A stretch of DNA of 64,000 nt. Origin: Piscicola geometra (taxonomy: Eukaryota > Annelida > Clitellata > Hirudinida > Piscicolidae). The position numbers were made by a program, and so were the translations under genes. Location of the stretch: the NCBI GenBank assembly GCA_943735955.1, contig OX030968.1, positions 6,960,662-7,024,661 of the forward strand, written 5' to 3'. The notes beneath the pieces are model-generated. The model had not been told where the DNA came from. It did not search any database and saw nothing but the letters and a program-made list of their open reading frames with translations. This document shows, piece by piece, positions 1-11,681 of the stretch (positions within the stretch are counted from its first letter, which is position 1; every line of letters starts with the position of its first letter).

Positions 1-845
1 TCAACAGAAATTTTAAACCATTTTATTTTTTTAAATTCTAACAAATATTTTACCAAATAAAAAGATCTTTTATGCATTTAAAACAATAAGAAAAGTAATA
101 TATTTGAGGTTGTTTGAATATAATTTAAACGTTTAAAATAGATTTATTAAAAGTGAAATATGAATAATTTTGAAATTAATTCTAATTTGAACTTACATTT
201 AGTATATTCAACATTTTTTAATTTTGAAATATGACATTTTATCGATTTTAGCATAGGCCTCCAATGGTAGGAATAACGTATAAAAAACTTTAGCTTGCGC
301 TTCCCGGTTACTACATTCCCTACCTTTGACCCACCACAGCATCATCATTCCTGCTACAGAATTATTTAAAATCAATTAGTGAATTGTTATAGTTAGTTAG
401 TGGTTGTGATTTTTGAATAAAAGTAGTTTGGCTGGTGTGTTAGTGAAGTGATCTTAAAATTGTGAGTTTTTGTTAAATTTAAAACTTAAATATTCAAATA
501 CAGTAAAAATCACAAATCGACTTTAATTTGTTTTCTTAAATGTGGTTATTCAAATTAATAAAATCATCATTTTTTGTGGAACTCATGACTTTTACGGTTG
601 CAGAGATACCGTATCTTGATCAGCAGCACTTAGTCTTTTAAAATTGTTTATTGCATTTTTTACTTCACGCTAAGGAATGAAAATGCCTATCAATAAAAAC
701 GTTTTTTTTTGAAAAAATTTTACGTTAACATTTTCACAAAAAAAACGCATTAATAACACCAAAGTAAAAGAGAAATACATTTGTTAAAATAATTTTCACA
801 AATAAATAAATTTTTGGGATTATTTAAACATAAATAGAAGTCATA
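1..845. other. AT-rich DNA without recognisable features
   Basis: Very AT-rich sequence with homopolymer A and T runs and no long open frame. A slightly GC-richer patch at about 245-360 may be old repeat debris, but I see no motif that assigns it. Confidence 0.5.
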
Positions 846-849
846 TTTG

Positions 850-1020
850 ATTTGGTGGGTTGTCCAAAATTGTCGGGTGGGTTGTCTGAACAGTTGGGTT
901 GGTTATCCAAAATTATCAGGTGAGTTGACCAATTTTTCAAGTGGGTTGTTTAAAGGTTTCGGGTGGATTGACCAAATTTTTCGGATGGTTGGTAGTTGGG
1001 TGGGTTGTCTGGTTACCGAT
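850..1020. repeat. Degenerate GGGTTG-type minisatellite
   Basis: About eight diverged tandem units of roughly 20-22 bp, each built around a GGGTTG core followed by a CCAAAATTGTC-like stretch. Units differ by many substitutions, so the array is old. The 87-codon frame that crosses it is a by-product of the repeat and carries no domain. Confidence 0.6.
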
Positions 1021-1149
1021 TGCGCCCACTCTTCGTTGCCAGTTTTGTTAGTTTCATTGAACCAACCTTCTTATTATCCATTTAGCACTTTTTTTCTATC
1101 TTTTGACTAACTCATTATATATATATATATGTTTTTTGCCTATTTATAA

Positions 1150-1288
1150 TGTGCCAAGTCACCACTTGCTCAAATGACGTCGTGAAAACCAAATCATACA
1201 AATTAGGTATATGGTAGCTCATCAGGGGTTTGAACCAAGGAGCATCGGGTTGCAGATCCAAAAACTTACCATCTATGCTTATTGGTCC
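1150..1288 (-). mobile_element. SINE-2 copy a (tRNA-derived SINE)
   Basis: Read on the minus strand this begins with a tRNA-like head. A degenerate A box lies around the AGATGG motif and a good B box reads GGTTCAAACCC. The anticodon position reads TGC. The body that follows (CTACCATATACCTA and onward to a GTGACTTGGC-like stretch) aligns with the second copy at 62260-62472. Pol III transcription from A and B boxes is known for such SINEs; membership is inferred from head and body similarity. Confidence 0.6.
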
Positions 1289-1315
1289 TTTTAAATCAGA
1301 AAAATCATAATTCAT

Positions 1316-1390
1316 AAGTGGTCTCGAGGCTCTTTGGGATTAACGCCACGTTAGTGTGATTCGTCGTTGTATTGTAATGTTTTCCCAAAC
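1316..1390 (+). mobile_element. LINE-C 3'-end fragment
   Basis: The stretch contains AAGTGGTCTCGAGGC, then ACGCCACGTTA, then TCGTCGTTGTATTGTA. This is the diverged 3' terminus of the CR1-like LINE-C seen on the minus strand at 7462, 41030 and 54685. Only about 75 bp of the tail is present, consistent with a severely 5'-truncated insertion or a SINE using the same tail. Confidence 0.55.
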
Positions 1391-1558
1391 CAACCATTTC
1401 TCGAGCCATCAAACCCAACCATCCTTTTCATTCTATGCTCACTTTTTATCAGAGAAGATCCAAGCCTTATTATCCACTCCTCCCAGGTAGACCACGTTGT
1501 CAGGAGAAAGGTTCAAAAAGCTTGAGTGTGTTTCTGCCTCTGGCTGCCTGTCACCCTG

Positions 1559-1715
<157 letters not shown>

Positions 1716-1779
1716 GAGCAAATTATTTTCTATTTGACGATGATCGAATTGGCTTGCCATTGTTACGTTAATTAAAACG

Positions 1780-2990
1780 TTTCAGTTTGAATAATTCTCG
1801 TTGGCCTTCTTATTTTGCTTTCATCACTCTCACCCATGACTCATCTCATTAACCACAACTGCAACTACCACCATAACTATCACGCCAATCACAACCAACT
1901 ACCATAAAAACAATTAAAATCGTCACTTCTAACACAAATTCGACCACCACAACAACTACCCCCACACGAACCACCAGTACCACAAGCACTAATCTCACCC
2001 ACCACCACCACCACCGATATCACAAATTTCACTAAGAACTTCGTCGCAACTACTAACCATGTAAACTTCTTGGCCATTCTTCCAAAGAAAGCTCTTTTCT
2101 ACTGAATCCACTTTCAAACTTACCAAACTCAATTGTTGTCTTCTCACTTCTATGTGGTGCCATTGTCCGTCTGATAGTGAAGTCGTTCTAGAAAGGGGGT
2201 GGTTTAGAGAAGAGGATGGAGAATGGGGGATGAAAAAAAGAAGATCAAAAGAATTGTGAAAAAGAATCTAGATAGGGTAACAAGTTTATTTAAAATTAGA
2301 GAATCTAAAACAGTTTATTGAATGAAATTTAACATCCTCGTTTTTCAATGTTTAAAACTCTAAACGTTTGACTTGATGTCTCATCATGAATTTAGCCAAA
2401 TCAGGTTCTGAAAAAACTTGCTAATAGTAGCATATGAGCAAGTACAGCCTTGTAGTGGCTGGCGTCTAGAGTGGCTACCCCACCTTAATGTTAAACACGC
2501 TTTGGCGTGAAGGGTTACTGGGTTGCCCAGCAATATTGTCATTAGAGTGTCAACAGCCATCCAAAGAGCACTGGGCTGAGTTTCAAATTGTACGAAAATG
2601 TAACTTCTACTCCTGGTCTAAGGAAACAAGTTCTATTACCACTTCAGTCTCCAAGCCATAGTTACGGCTAAAGACTATACATTTATGAAACATCAAGTTA
2701 ACAGATAATTAAATAAACAGTGAATCCTTCTTTGAAAGTTGTTTAAAATTGAATTAACTACAAAATAATGTTCGTTATTTGTTCATTATTTTTAAATCAT
2801 ATTTTTTTCGATTTTTTTGATAATTAGTAAAACAAATAGTTTGATAACATGTCTAAAGGAAAATGTGTACTAAAATATTCGAACTTTCGTAACCGGGGTT
2901 TTCGCTTATTCTCCATAACTTATTATTCTTTTATATATGATTAGATTTTTTCTTCACTTTCTTATTTACTCATCTTTATTTAACTCTTAA
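1780..2990. other. Unassigned intergenic DNA
   Basis: No coding or mobile element is recognised. A pyrimidine-rich CCA/ACC stretch occupies about 1840-2060. A GC-richer block at about 2430-2690 looks like debris of an unidentified repeat. The rest is AT-rich. Confidence 0.4.
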
Positions 2991-2994
2991 ATGC

Positions 2995-3226
2995 ATTTTT
3001 TCTCTTTCGTTTTTTGACAGTAAATTAAGAGTGTTTGTGTTCACTTGCTGAAAATGTAACCATCACAGCTAAACCGTTTTATTTTAATAAATTCAAATGC
3101 ATTAAAATTTTTAAATGCGTGTGCTTAATTAAAACTCGTTAAAATATTTAACGGCGTTTAAATTTTTGAGAGGCGTTAATTAATTAACGCGGTAATCGAA
3201 AGTTAACATAGATTAAAGCACTACTC
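2995..3226 (-). mobile_element. hAT-F terminal fragment
   Basis: On the minus strand from 3226 the sequence starts AGTGCTTTAATCT, then carries GCGTTAATTAATTAACGC and further TTAACG motifs, and later GCAAGTGAACACAAACACT. The same order occurs at the left ends of the copies at 4407 and 44617. This is one end of a hAT element related to ZBED-type transposases. The transposase part is absent here. Confidence 0.65.
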
Positions 3227-3261
3227 TTTTGAAAAAGTTTAAAGCATGTTTGATCATCATC

Positions 3262-3965
3262 TTCATCAAGCGGGCGTAGATAAGGAGCCAGGAGACCTCT
3301 TTTTCCGCGGCACGACAAAATGACTCCAAAAATTTTTGTTCACAGCCCACGATTTAAGCTGGATGGCTTCAATAGTTGGCTGCTCTGGGTCGATGTATGC
3401 CGAGATTTGTTGTCTGTATGACATTCTTGGTCTTCCAGGACGCTTTCGTTCTTTCATCTAGGACTCGTAGAACAAATAGCGGTGCACAGGCTCATACACG
3501 GGCATGCGAAGACAACGACCAGTAAATGCAAGTTGTCGTTTTCTGATCATTTCGCAGATGCACTCCTGTCCGACTCTTGCGTAGAGAGACTCGTTTGTGA
3601 TGTGGTCACTAGACTATGGAATTCCAAGCATCGTCCGATAACAAGTCCTTGCGAAGACGTCAAGTTTCTTCGATAGTGAGTCTCCATGATTCGCAACCGT
3701 AGAACAAAATTGAGATGCAAGCGGCTTGAAAGATGCGAATCTTGAGATATGTATTCAGCTTGGGTGAGCGAAGAAACTTTTGTAGCTTCGTTAAGGCTGC
3801 CCATGCAAGGCCGATTCCGATTCTAACATCGTGTTCTGTAGACCAACATACGACCCAAGGTAATTGAAGTCTTTCATGATTGCGATGTCCTGATCATCGA
3901 TGAAGAGCTTTACAGCCGGTGGCGAGACAGAAGAATTTGGTTGGTTAAGCCACATCTGTTGGGTC
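3262..3965 (-). pseudogene. LINE-R-like retrotransposon, C-terminal region (decayed)
   Basis: The minus strand encodes, across several frames, FIDDQDIA and NYLGSYVG (end of the RT thumb region), then the family hallmark ISILFYGCESWRLT. Near the end follows ERKRPGRPRMSYRQQ. In EEP/RT non-LTR elements of the RTE and craniofacial-2-like type, a YGCE(S/T)W motif lies downstream of the RT domain and an RGRPR motif follows about 100 residues later, as here. Stops and frame changes lie between the parts, so it is dead. The piece is 5'-truncated at about 3965 and lies between two hAT-F copies. Confidence 0.7.
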
Positions 3966-3992
3966 ATTTCCTTTAATTAATGTATGCTTTAC

Positions 3993-4271
3993 TTAATATA
4001 AACAATGCAAGGTGGAACTCTTAAGCAATATATGCTCTTTGTACCTTTCTGCTATTTCCGGATCGACGAGAACTGCTTGTTGAAAGTTGTAGTGATTTGT
4101 ATAGCTTGGTTTGATGTGTGGCTCAGTGACAATTTTTATTTTAAAAAATAATTGTAAAAAATTGGATAATGATTCAAAAAAACACATCAAATTTTTGTAA
4201 AACAGTGGAATGAAGAAAGAACAGCAATCCAAACACAAAGAAGTGCAGAAAAAGCGGATAAAATCGTACAA
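3993..4271 (-). other. Unrecognised 92-codon open frame
   Basis: A minus-strand frame whose N-terminal half is Phe/Cys-rich low-complexity sequence. The C-terminal half (PSYTNHYNFQQAVLVDPEIA, then ERYKEH) looks like ordinary protein. A GTACAAAG donor-like site follows AGAAAG inside it. No family is recognised. It sits between the LINE-R-like fragment and hAT-F copy 2, so it could be remnant transposon sequence, an isolated exon or chance. Confidence 0.2.
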
Positions 4272-4699
4272 GGAATAAAGTGTAAAAGTGCTGAAAAAAC
4301 AAATTATAAATGTATTATATCAAACAAATGATTATACTGTATTATATTATTCAATTACTATTTTTGAATTGTATTAAAAATATTAAAGTCATCAATTAAA
4401 ATTACAGCTGTGCTTTAATCTACTTTAAATTTCTAAAAACGCGTTAACCAATTAACGATCTTAAAATTTTTAACGCCGTTAAATATTTCACGCATTTTAA
4501 AAAAAATTAACGAGATTAACATTTGTAATGCTTTTAAACTTATCCAAATTAAACTCTTGTTTGCTGTTTTGGTTACATTGTCAGCAAGTGAACACAAACA
4601 CTACTAATTCACAGTCAACAAACGAATGGGAAAAAAAAAATTTCATAAAATTTTTTTTTTTTTTTGAAGACTTGCCACAAAACTTCTAAAGGGTGAAAA

Positions 4700-5292
4700 A
4701 TTCTTGCAAATTTCAATAGTGTTACTTGCTTATGTCATTCGTTTTAAACACAACATTTTTTCCAAATTAGAGCAGAGAATGAATAATCAGAATATCCAAT
4801 GGTCAACAATTGCCACATCATTAGACTCCCGATTCAACTTTTTTTTTACATTTCAAAAAATAAAAGAGTTAAAAGAGAAAAAGAAATCTCAAAAACTATA
4901 CGTTCTTCACCAAAAAAAGACTACGAAAATATGTAACTTCAGATTCTGAAGATGAAAATACTTCAATGATAATTAAGTCAATCATTAAACGGTATAGGAA
5001 AGTATCTGAAGTAGGCTTTGAGAGTTATCCTCTTGTTTGGTGGCAACAACATGAAGGGATATATCCGACTCTTGCAAAACTGGCAAGAAAGTACTTGTCA
5101 TCTCCTGCAAGTACAATTTCATGTGAACGTATATTCAATTTGTCAGGACACATAGTTAGCAAGAAAAGAATCTCTTTAGATCCAACTAATGTTGAGAAAC
5201 TTGTTTTTTCTAGTAACTGGCTCAAAAGGATGTGTGACAAATGCATTTTTATCCTTTGTTTTTATTCTTTCATATGTGGATTACTTTTTTGA
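4700..5292 (+). pseudogene. hAT-F transposase fragment with hAT dimerisation domain
   Basis: Two frames carry the relic. The first (4704-4949) has the SLDSRF motif, equivalent to LDPRFK upstream of the dimerisation domain in ZBED4/Ac-type transposases. The second (4966-5292) reads YPLVWWQQHEGIYPTLAKLA, then SSPASTISCERIFNLSG, then KKRISLDPTNVEKL, which is the classical hAT C-terminal dimerisation domain. A stop and frame change separate them. The N-terminal BED finger and most of the catalytic domain are missing, so the product cannot act alone. Similar fragments recur at 26800-27130 and 43880-44100. Confidence 0.85.
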
Positions 5293-5675
5293 TTGAGTAA
5301 CTGGCTTTAAAATGATATATGAAAATTTCATTTTTCATCATTTATGGAATTTTTTCTTCTACGAAATATAGATCACTATTTTTAAAAATTTCAGATAAAA
5401 TTGTTATTACACTTGTATGAATACAATTTTCAATACAATTTTATACTAATGTCAAAAAATCTAAAAACATTGCGTTAAAATACGATTAGCGCAGGAATAA
5501 ATTTTTTAATGGAACAGTTCTAATTAAAAAATATCTGACTTTTTTTATGTCAATATATTTCCAAACAGTATTTTGACTTTGGGCGTGTAGTTTTTTAATA
5601 AAATCTTAAATGACGATTTGTTCTAGTTTTTTACATTTATTTGTTATTATTATTAAATTGACAATAACCGAATGG

Positions 5676-5800
5676 CTTAGAAGCTCGTCCGGGTTTATGC
5701 TACCCTAACAATATTGGTATTTGTGTATTTTTGTATTTTTTGTAACATGGCTTGTATCTGTCAAGCCGTGAAGAATAAAAATAATTTCAAAGAAAACTTT
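5676..5800 (+). mobile_element. SINE-2-like relic inside hAT-F
   Basis: The piece starts with ATGGCTTAGA, matching the A box of SINE-2 copy b. It continues with AAGCTCGTCCGGGTTTATGC and ends with TGTAACATGGCTTGTATCTG before an A-rich AATAAAAATAA tail. The B box is missing. The TGTAACATGGC motif recurs at 48147 and, diverged, in SINE-2 copy b. Confidence 0.4.
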
Positions 5801-6059
5801 GTAAATTTAGTTAACTACCTTAAAATTAAAATTAAATTAACTGCGTTACAATTTGAATAACTACGTTACAATTTGAATAACTGCGTTCAAATTTGATTAA
5901 CTGCGTTAATCTATTAACGCGATGTTTGAAAGTTAACTAAGTTGAAATCAAAACTCTATTTTAATTTTTTTACAAAATAAATTGAATGAAAGTAAGACGT
6001 TGCATCACTGAGAAATCATATTACTAATAATGAAGAATACCGAAATTTAATGGTTCAGA

Positions 6060-6810
6060 AGTGAAATTATTATTATTATTTCAATTCTGAAGCATTAAAA
6101 TTATAATTAGTTTTAACTAGTTGGAATAAAATTACATTTTAAAATGAACTCGGTTGAAATGGAAATTAAAAAAGTCTGCATATTAATATAATGAATTTAT
6201 GGAGATTAAAATTATTATTTAGAATTTTACTGACCCCTTGTGTTCGATCACTACTCCTCCCCCTCCCGCATTGAATGCACACCTGGAGAAGAATTCACTC
6301 AAATGAAAATATATTAAGGATAATAATAAAGATAATAATAATAAAAATAAATAATAACAATAATAATAATATGAATAAAAACACTAATGAGTATGAGAAA
6401 CTTATCAAGTTTAAAATTCTCTTATAACTTATAAAAATGAGAATAATAAAAAAAAATAAAATAAAGATGACAATAATAATAATAAAAATAGGGATAATAA
6501 TAATAATAATAATCAGGATGATGATGATGATATGAATAATAATAATAATAATAATAAAGTAATAATAAAAACTAATAATAATCATAATTATTAATAATAT
6601 TAGTAATTATAATCATAATTATTAATAATATTAGTAATTATAATCATAATTATTAATAATATTAGTAATTATAATCATAATAATCATAATTATCAATATT
6701 ATTAGTAATTATAATCATAATAATCATAATTATTAATAATATTAGTAATTATAATCATAATAATCATAATTATTATCAATAAATAATAATAATCATAATT
6801 TTTATTATTA
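6060..6810. repeat. AAT/TTA-rich microsatellite and minisatellite tract
   Basis: Imperfect (AAT)n to about 6580, then at least four tandem copies of a roughly 33-45 bp unit containing ATTATTAATAATATTAG and TAATTATAATCATAA, then (AAT)n again. Ile-rich frames here are repeat translations. Confidence 0.8.
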
Positions 6811-6867
6811 TTATACATTTTTGAATGCAACATTTTTTGTTGCTCAATATATAGCGTCAATAATCAA

Positions 6868-6975
6868 CACTTGTCAGACGACCCATCAAGTCAAAAACCA
6901 GGAGTTCATAGATCGACTGGGGGAGCCGCAGAGCTGCGACCAAGAGCCTAATGCGGAAGTCAGATGGAACTCGCT
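6868..6975 (+). mobile_element. LINE-R fragment (end of endonuclease / linker)
   Basis: Encodes HQVKNQEFIDRLGEP and DQEPNAEVRWN, nearly identical to the minus-strand LINE-R segment at 38390-38490. Only about 110 bp survive, set in AAT-rich DNA. Confidence 0.65.
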
Positions 6976-7305
6976 TCATTTTACTAAACTATTTATCAGT
7001 TCTTTTTATACAAAAATTAGTTTACACAGATTTGCATTCATATGCCCTCGTCCCAATAAAATAGGGAACATCCTTTCAATAGTGTCAAATGTAATAATAA
7101 ATGAATAAAAATTAAATGTCCGGACAATCTGGTTTTTTACAATAATCATATTATAGAACTACTAAAAATTAGAATATCAATATAACATAAATATATAGCA
7201 TAACTAACTAGGTAGACCACGAATAAATCTGTTTTTATTCTGTTAATAGAACTCTAACGATAAATAAACCATTTATTTGGTTAGCCAATCCAACATACAG
7301 ATAAA

Positions 7306-7452
7306 TATACACTCTGGGTCAAAAAAAACATGCCACTATATATTTGTATATAACTTTGGCAAATGTAAAGCGATTTTTGCTTTTTTTCAATATATGACTC
7401 ATAAATTAATAAAGAACAAGATTTAAGAAACATTTGTTTTGACCCTTTCAAT
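7306..7452. mobile_element. MITE-H copy (short inverted-repeat element)
   Basis: About 147 bp. The left end reads TATACACTCTGGGTCAAAA; the right end, reverse-complemented, reads GTATATTGAAAGGGTCAAAA. The interior motif ATAACTTTGGCAAATG recurs beside both hAT-A copies (10435-10555 and 19417-19560). There is no coding capacity. The terminal sequence suggests a Tc1/mariner-type non-autonomous element, but that is inference. Confidence 0.5.
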
Positions 7453-7649
7453 ATACAATACAATACAATACAACGACGAGTATTATTAACGTGGCGTAAA
7501 CGCGGACGGGCTTCAAGACCACTCGGTTATAAAAAATTTGATAATAATATTAATAATGATAGATGAATAAATGGAAAGTATAAGAAAAGTAAATTATTGA
7601 AATTTAACAAGATAATCATTTCTGTATATATAGACATATATATACATAC

Positions 7650-8918
7650 CAGTGTTGTTTCAGTTAACTGTAACTTTAACTGAAATGGTAATTAACTGAA
7701 AAATATGATTCAGTTAACTGTAACTTTAACTGTAACTGTAATTCAATGCATAACTGTAACAGAAATAGAAAGTGAGAAACAAGAATACTAACTGAATAGT
7801 AACTAAAAAATATCTACTTAAAAAATGGGAAGCGCTACAAGATAAAAAATTGGTGGATGCACGTTATTGAGCAATAATATGATTCATTTATTATATTTCT
7901 CGAGTCCAATTATATTAATTTAGTGTTTTGCATAGTTACTTTTTTTTTGACCAGTTGAATTAATCAAATTTTTATGAAATGTTTAAGGTTAATACCGGCA
8001 GAAAACAAGAAAATGCCGTATGGGCCTATTTTATTCACGAAGCTTCATGCGACAAAAGTGAATGTCAGGTTTCAGAAGAGGATGATAATGATAAGAAGAA
8101 AGTTACCCAGCAACACACTGTAGTTGATAATTACTTACGTATTTACATTTTAAAATTTTATTTCCCAAGTTATGAGCATAATTTATAAGCCATTTAAATA
8201 ATTTCAATTAAACAGTCGTATATACATTCAATTTCTATCATTTTGGTTCAGAGAGATTTCTTTAATAAAAAGAATATAAGAACAATGTAGAAGATCGAAT
8301 TCGTAAAGATGTTTAAACTGGACAACGCGTTGTCATTAGCATGAATTGCTGGACTAAGAAGGGTCTTACACTTTCATGTCTCGGGATCTCAGCATCCTTT
8401 TATAATCCATCAATGCGTCGTGCAATTCAGGTCCTGCTAAATGTTCATTCTGTGTCTCACCCCCATACAAGAGGAATGTTAGCACTTAAATTATTGAGTA
8501 CCCTAGATTATTAGCTTCTTTTGCGCAAGACATTGTTTCAGCTCCCGCTTCACAAGCGTATGTGGAAAGGGTGTTTTAAGTGTGCGGAGACCTAATTGCA
8601 GGGGAAAAAATCGCCTCTGCAAAAATCTGGAATTGAAGACATTTGTGAAAATGAACAGCGTATATTATGAATAATATATTTATATATCTTTTAAATAATT
8701 TGACTTTTAAACATTAATTTGGGCTGTATTATAAATAAAAATTTATTTTTTCTTCATTTTGATTAACTGTAACTGTAACTAACAAAAATAGCTGAAACTG
8801 AAATAGTAACTGAAAAATTAAAATTTGCATAACTGTAACTTGAATAGTAACTGAAAATTAAATTTTTCATAACTGTAACTTGAACTTGAACTGAAAAATC
8901 CGAACTGGAAAATCCCTG
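7650..8918 (+). mobile_element. hAT-B element with 8-bp TSD
   Basis: The left terminus CAGTGTTGTTTCAGTTAACT and the inverted right terminus CAGGGATTTTCCAGTT are imperfect terminal inverted repeats. The flanking 8 bp are identical (ATACATAC at 7642-7649 and 8919-8926). Subterminal DNA on both sides repeats AACTGTAACT-type motifs, which probably bind transposase. The element has landed in the 3' UTR of LINE-C copy 1, so it is younger than that copy. A related motif cluster occurs at 59175-59260. Confidence 0.93.
7960..8680 (+). pseudogene. hAT-B transposase relic (BED finger and dimerisation domain)
   Basis: Near 7979-8070 the frame reads ENAVWAYF followed by CDKSECQV, the layout of a BED zinc finger. 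Near 8490-8660 another frame reads VSAPASQAYVERVF then VCGDL, the start of the hAT dimerisation domain. In-frame stops follow VF and occur further on, and the RNase H-like core between the two is largely missing. This is a dead transposase inside a non-autonomous element. Confidence 0.8.
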
Positions 8919-9189
8919 ATACATACATATTCATATATATACACACATATATATACATATACATATATATATATTCTTCTTTTTTTTAATAAACAAAATA
9001 ATTTTTTATTTATTTTTATTTTTTAAAGATTGAAACTGAAATGATAATAACACTACATTCAAGAAAAAAAGTAAATATCTATATTATATTATTATTATTT
9101 TTATTTATTATTATTATTTATTTTACAATTATTATTGACCATTAGTATAAATATAAAAAAAGAATGAAATTGGGAAGCAAGAAATTGAT

Positions 9190-10128
9190 TAATGAAAAAT
9201 GAACAGTATATTTGTAAGTTATTTTGATCGGTCGAACAAGTACGTTTTCAGGGAACGGCTGAATGTCGCGGTCGAGCTCGGAGATTTGAGTCTATTGGGA
9301 AGACTATTCCAAAGAGTCGGCGCTGCAACAAAAAAAGCTTCTTGCACCTGCATACTTGAGTTTGTAGCTCTGTGGAACTACATCTCTTGACCTAGCAGAC
9401 CTGAGTCTTTCCCTCTGGGGAAGACTTGCTCTCATGACATTACTACTCGACAAATAATCTGGGCACTCATTAGACAGACACTTGTGCATTAACAAGATGT
9501 TTTTGTATTCAATTCTGTTTTCAACACCAAGCCAGTGAAGCTCCTTGAGAACAGGGCTGATGTGATCATACTTTCTAGCACCTGTTATGAGCCTAGCTGT
9601 GGTGTTGATTATAGACTGAATTTTCTGCAGCTGCTTCATTGGCAACCCAGTAAGAATGATATTGCCATAGTCAATTCGACTGAGAACCAAAGCAGAAGCT
9701 AATGTTCTCAGTGAGTCCTTGGTCAATAACCATCTTATGGATCGTATTTGGCGTAAAGAAGCAAAGCAGGTTTGAGTCATCTTGTTGATGTGTGTCGTCA
9801 TGGTGAGGTCTTTGTCGAAATAGACTCCTAGGTTTCTGACACTTTCGGAAGGAATTATCTCGTTCTGACAAATGCGAACTGGATCTTTGGGAGTGTGAAC
9901 AGAGTTTTGACGGGATGAGAGCCAGATAACTTCAGTTTTGCTGGAGTTAAGTTTCAGTTGATTGGCACTCATCCAAGCAGCAATTTCATCAATGCATGAT
10001 GATACCCTTTCTTGCAGGTCAGCCTGATGATCTTTAATGCAATGACCGTAAATCTGGGTGTCATCAGCATACTGATGAAAGGCGAGCTCATGTCTAGCTG
10101 CTATTCTTTCCAAATCTCCAGTGTACAA
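9190..10128 (-). pseudogene. LINE-C copy 1 ORF2 fragment (RT C-terminal part)
   Basis: The longest frame (274 codons, 10128 to 9304) contains the RT catalytic motif QYADDTQIY about 20 residues in. It continues through NQLKLNSSKTEVIWLSS and RNLGVYFDKDLTM, then LVLSRIDYGN and the thumb/connection region to VVPQSYKLKY. The family normally ends in a LWNSLP...LKTYLF motif. Here a change in the A-run around 9330 shifts the frame just before it (ARSFFCCSADSLE instead of ARRFFVVAPTLWNSLP). There is no endonuclease because of 5' truncation. Confidence 0.88.
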
Positions 10129-10134
10129 AGAGAA

Positions 10135-10434
10135 CAGTATTCATTTATCTTGTGAAACTGAAACAAAGATTAAAATATCGAAAAACGTCAAACATTTATG
10201 TCATACAATGTATACATTTATCTTGTGAAACTGAAACGAAGATAAAAATATCGAAAAATGTCATGTAAAAAACATGGAAAAAAAGTAATAACAAATGTCA
10301 CAAAAATGTTAAAGAAATTGAAACTTTAAAAAAAAAATGTCTAACATTTTTATGTGTTTTACATTACAGTTTTCGCTATTTTCCCACTTTTTGTACTCTC
10401 AGTAGGTGAAGATAATGCATATTAAAGGAATCTA
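10135..10434. other. AT-rich spacer with a direct duplication
   Basis: A segment starting CATTTATCTTGTGAAACTG occurs at about 10138 and again at about 10208, with one or two differences. The rest is AT-rich and unassigned. Confidence 0.55.
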
Positions 10435-11681
10435 AAGAAATTTTATAACATATTGTTTTCGATTCATTTCTGAGTCAAATAGTATAAAAATTTACAATTT
10501 GGTTAAAATTTGCCAAAGTTATAAACAAATATTCAATGGAACATTTTTTGGGCCCACAGTCTACCCTCTCCCCACAGCTCGCTAACTAGTTTTCAAAAAG
10601 ACCCCTTTGAATGTCTGACTGCGGGCAAATTCTTCTTCTAGTCTTTTAAAATCTAGACTGTCAAGTATATCCTGATGTGCATGAAAAACAGCCAGTGAAT
10701 TCAAGTGAGGCTGTGTCATAGTTGCACGCAATCAAGTTTTATGACGCGCAAATAAATAAATGACCTCTCTTAAGGAAACAAATGTCTGACTTCGGAATCA
10801 TGGCTTGCATTATTTTTGGCGCTTGTGCTTAAGTTCTGTATTTATTCTGGTCTTTAAACATAGCTAACTGTGAACAAAGACTAGTTGCATTTAACTCACG
10901 ATACTGCTTGTAAATATCATGGTTCACTTCACCAGTTAGCAACATTGTCTCTAGCTGCAAGTATGAACGCAAACCAGAAGAATCTCCATTGAACCTTTCT
11001 GTGAGTTGCATGATTGCAATGTCTATGACAGCCTAATATGCAGCTCGATAATGTTCCTCTGGTGTTGTTGCTATATAAGCTGGGCCCAGCCGACAATACT
11101 TTTGTGGCGGCTTTCGCACCCGAAGTACAGCAATCGGCTCGAGATCAAATGCCAAAGCCATACTGTTGACATCTTTGAAAATGGCGTTAAACTGTTCATA
11201 TGATCGTAGGCGACGCAATTTTTTTTTGACTGCAACGACTTTTTTAACTGTTCACAAAAGTTGAAGCACCAAAACAAATACTTTGAGGGCTAGTGCAGTA
11301 GTGCCCTGTTAAAAAAAAAGCCTCGAGTCTTTACAGCTGTTTCATCAGCAGTACCAATGGAAGCGAATGATTCCAAGCTTACAAGTACCACTTCAAAATG
11401 TTCAAGACACTGCAGATACTCTGATCAGTCATCTTGTAGGACAAAGAAGTTTTATACTATACTTTTCATTCAGTGGCTCATGAGGCAAATTATAAGAGAC
11501 ACTAAAGCATCACTAAACTGCTTCTTGAACTTCCTTGAACGATTGTACAAGGCACCCAACTCTTGGACAAACTGAAGTGAGTTGCTCACAAAGGGATTTG
11601 CGGCAGCTGTGTGCTGGGCAACAAGATTTGCACAGTGTGCAGAAAAGTGAAAAAAACAACGCAAGTGGCTGCTGACTGCTG

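Larger units (their letters stand above)
4407..5965 (+). mobile_element. hAT-F copy 2 (ZBED-type hAT relic)
   Basis: The left end at about 4407 reads CTGTGCTTTAATCTAC and is followed by TTAACG-rich subterminal DNA homologous to 3226-2995 (inverted) and 44617-44850. The right end near 5900-5965 carries GCGTTAATCTATTAACGCG and a decayed GAAATCAAAACTC where GATTAAAGCAC is expected. Between them lie two pieces of transposase ending in a hAT dimerisation domain. A SINE-like relic sits at 5676-5800. I could not define a target-site duplication. Subterminal motif repeats near 5845-5910 are typical of hAT transposase-binding regions. Confidence 0.75.
7462..10134 (-). mobile_element. LINE-C copy 1 (CR1-like LINE), 5'-truncated, split by hAT-B
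   Basis: The 3' end is at 7462 with a (CAATA)n tail as seen on the plus strand, followed inwards by the diagnostic ACGCCAC and CGGGCTTCAAGACC segments. The 3' UTR runs to about 7649, is interrupted by hAT-B (7650-8918), and resumes at 8927. The coding part reaches 10134, where the element is 5'-truncated inside the RT domain just upstream of YADD. Sequence beyond 10135 is unrelated and includes a directly duplicated 50-60 bp segment (10138-10255). Confidence 0.88.
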
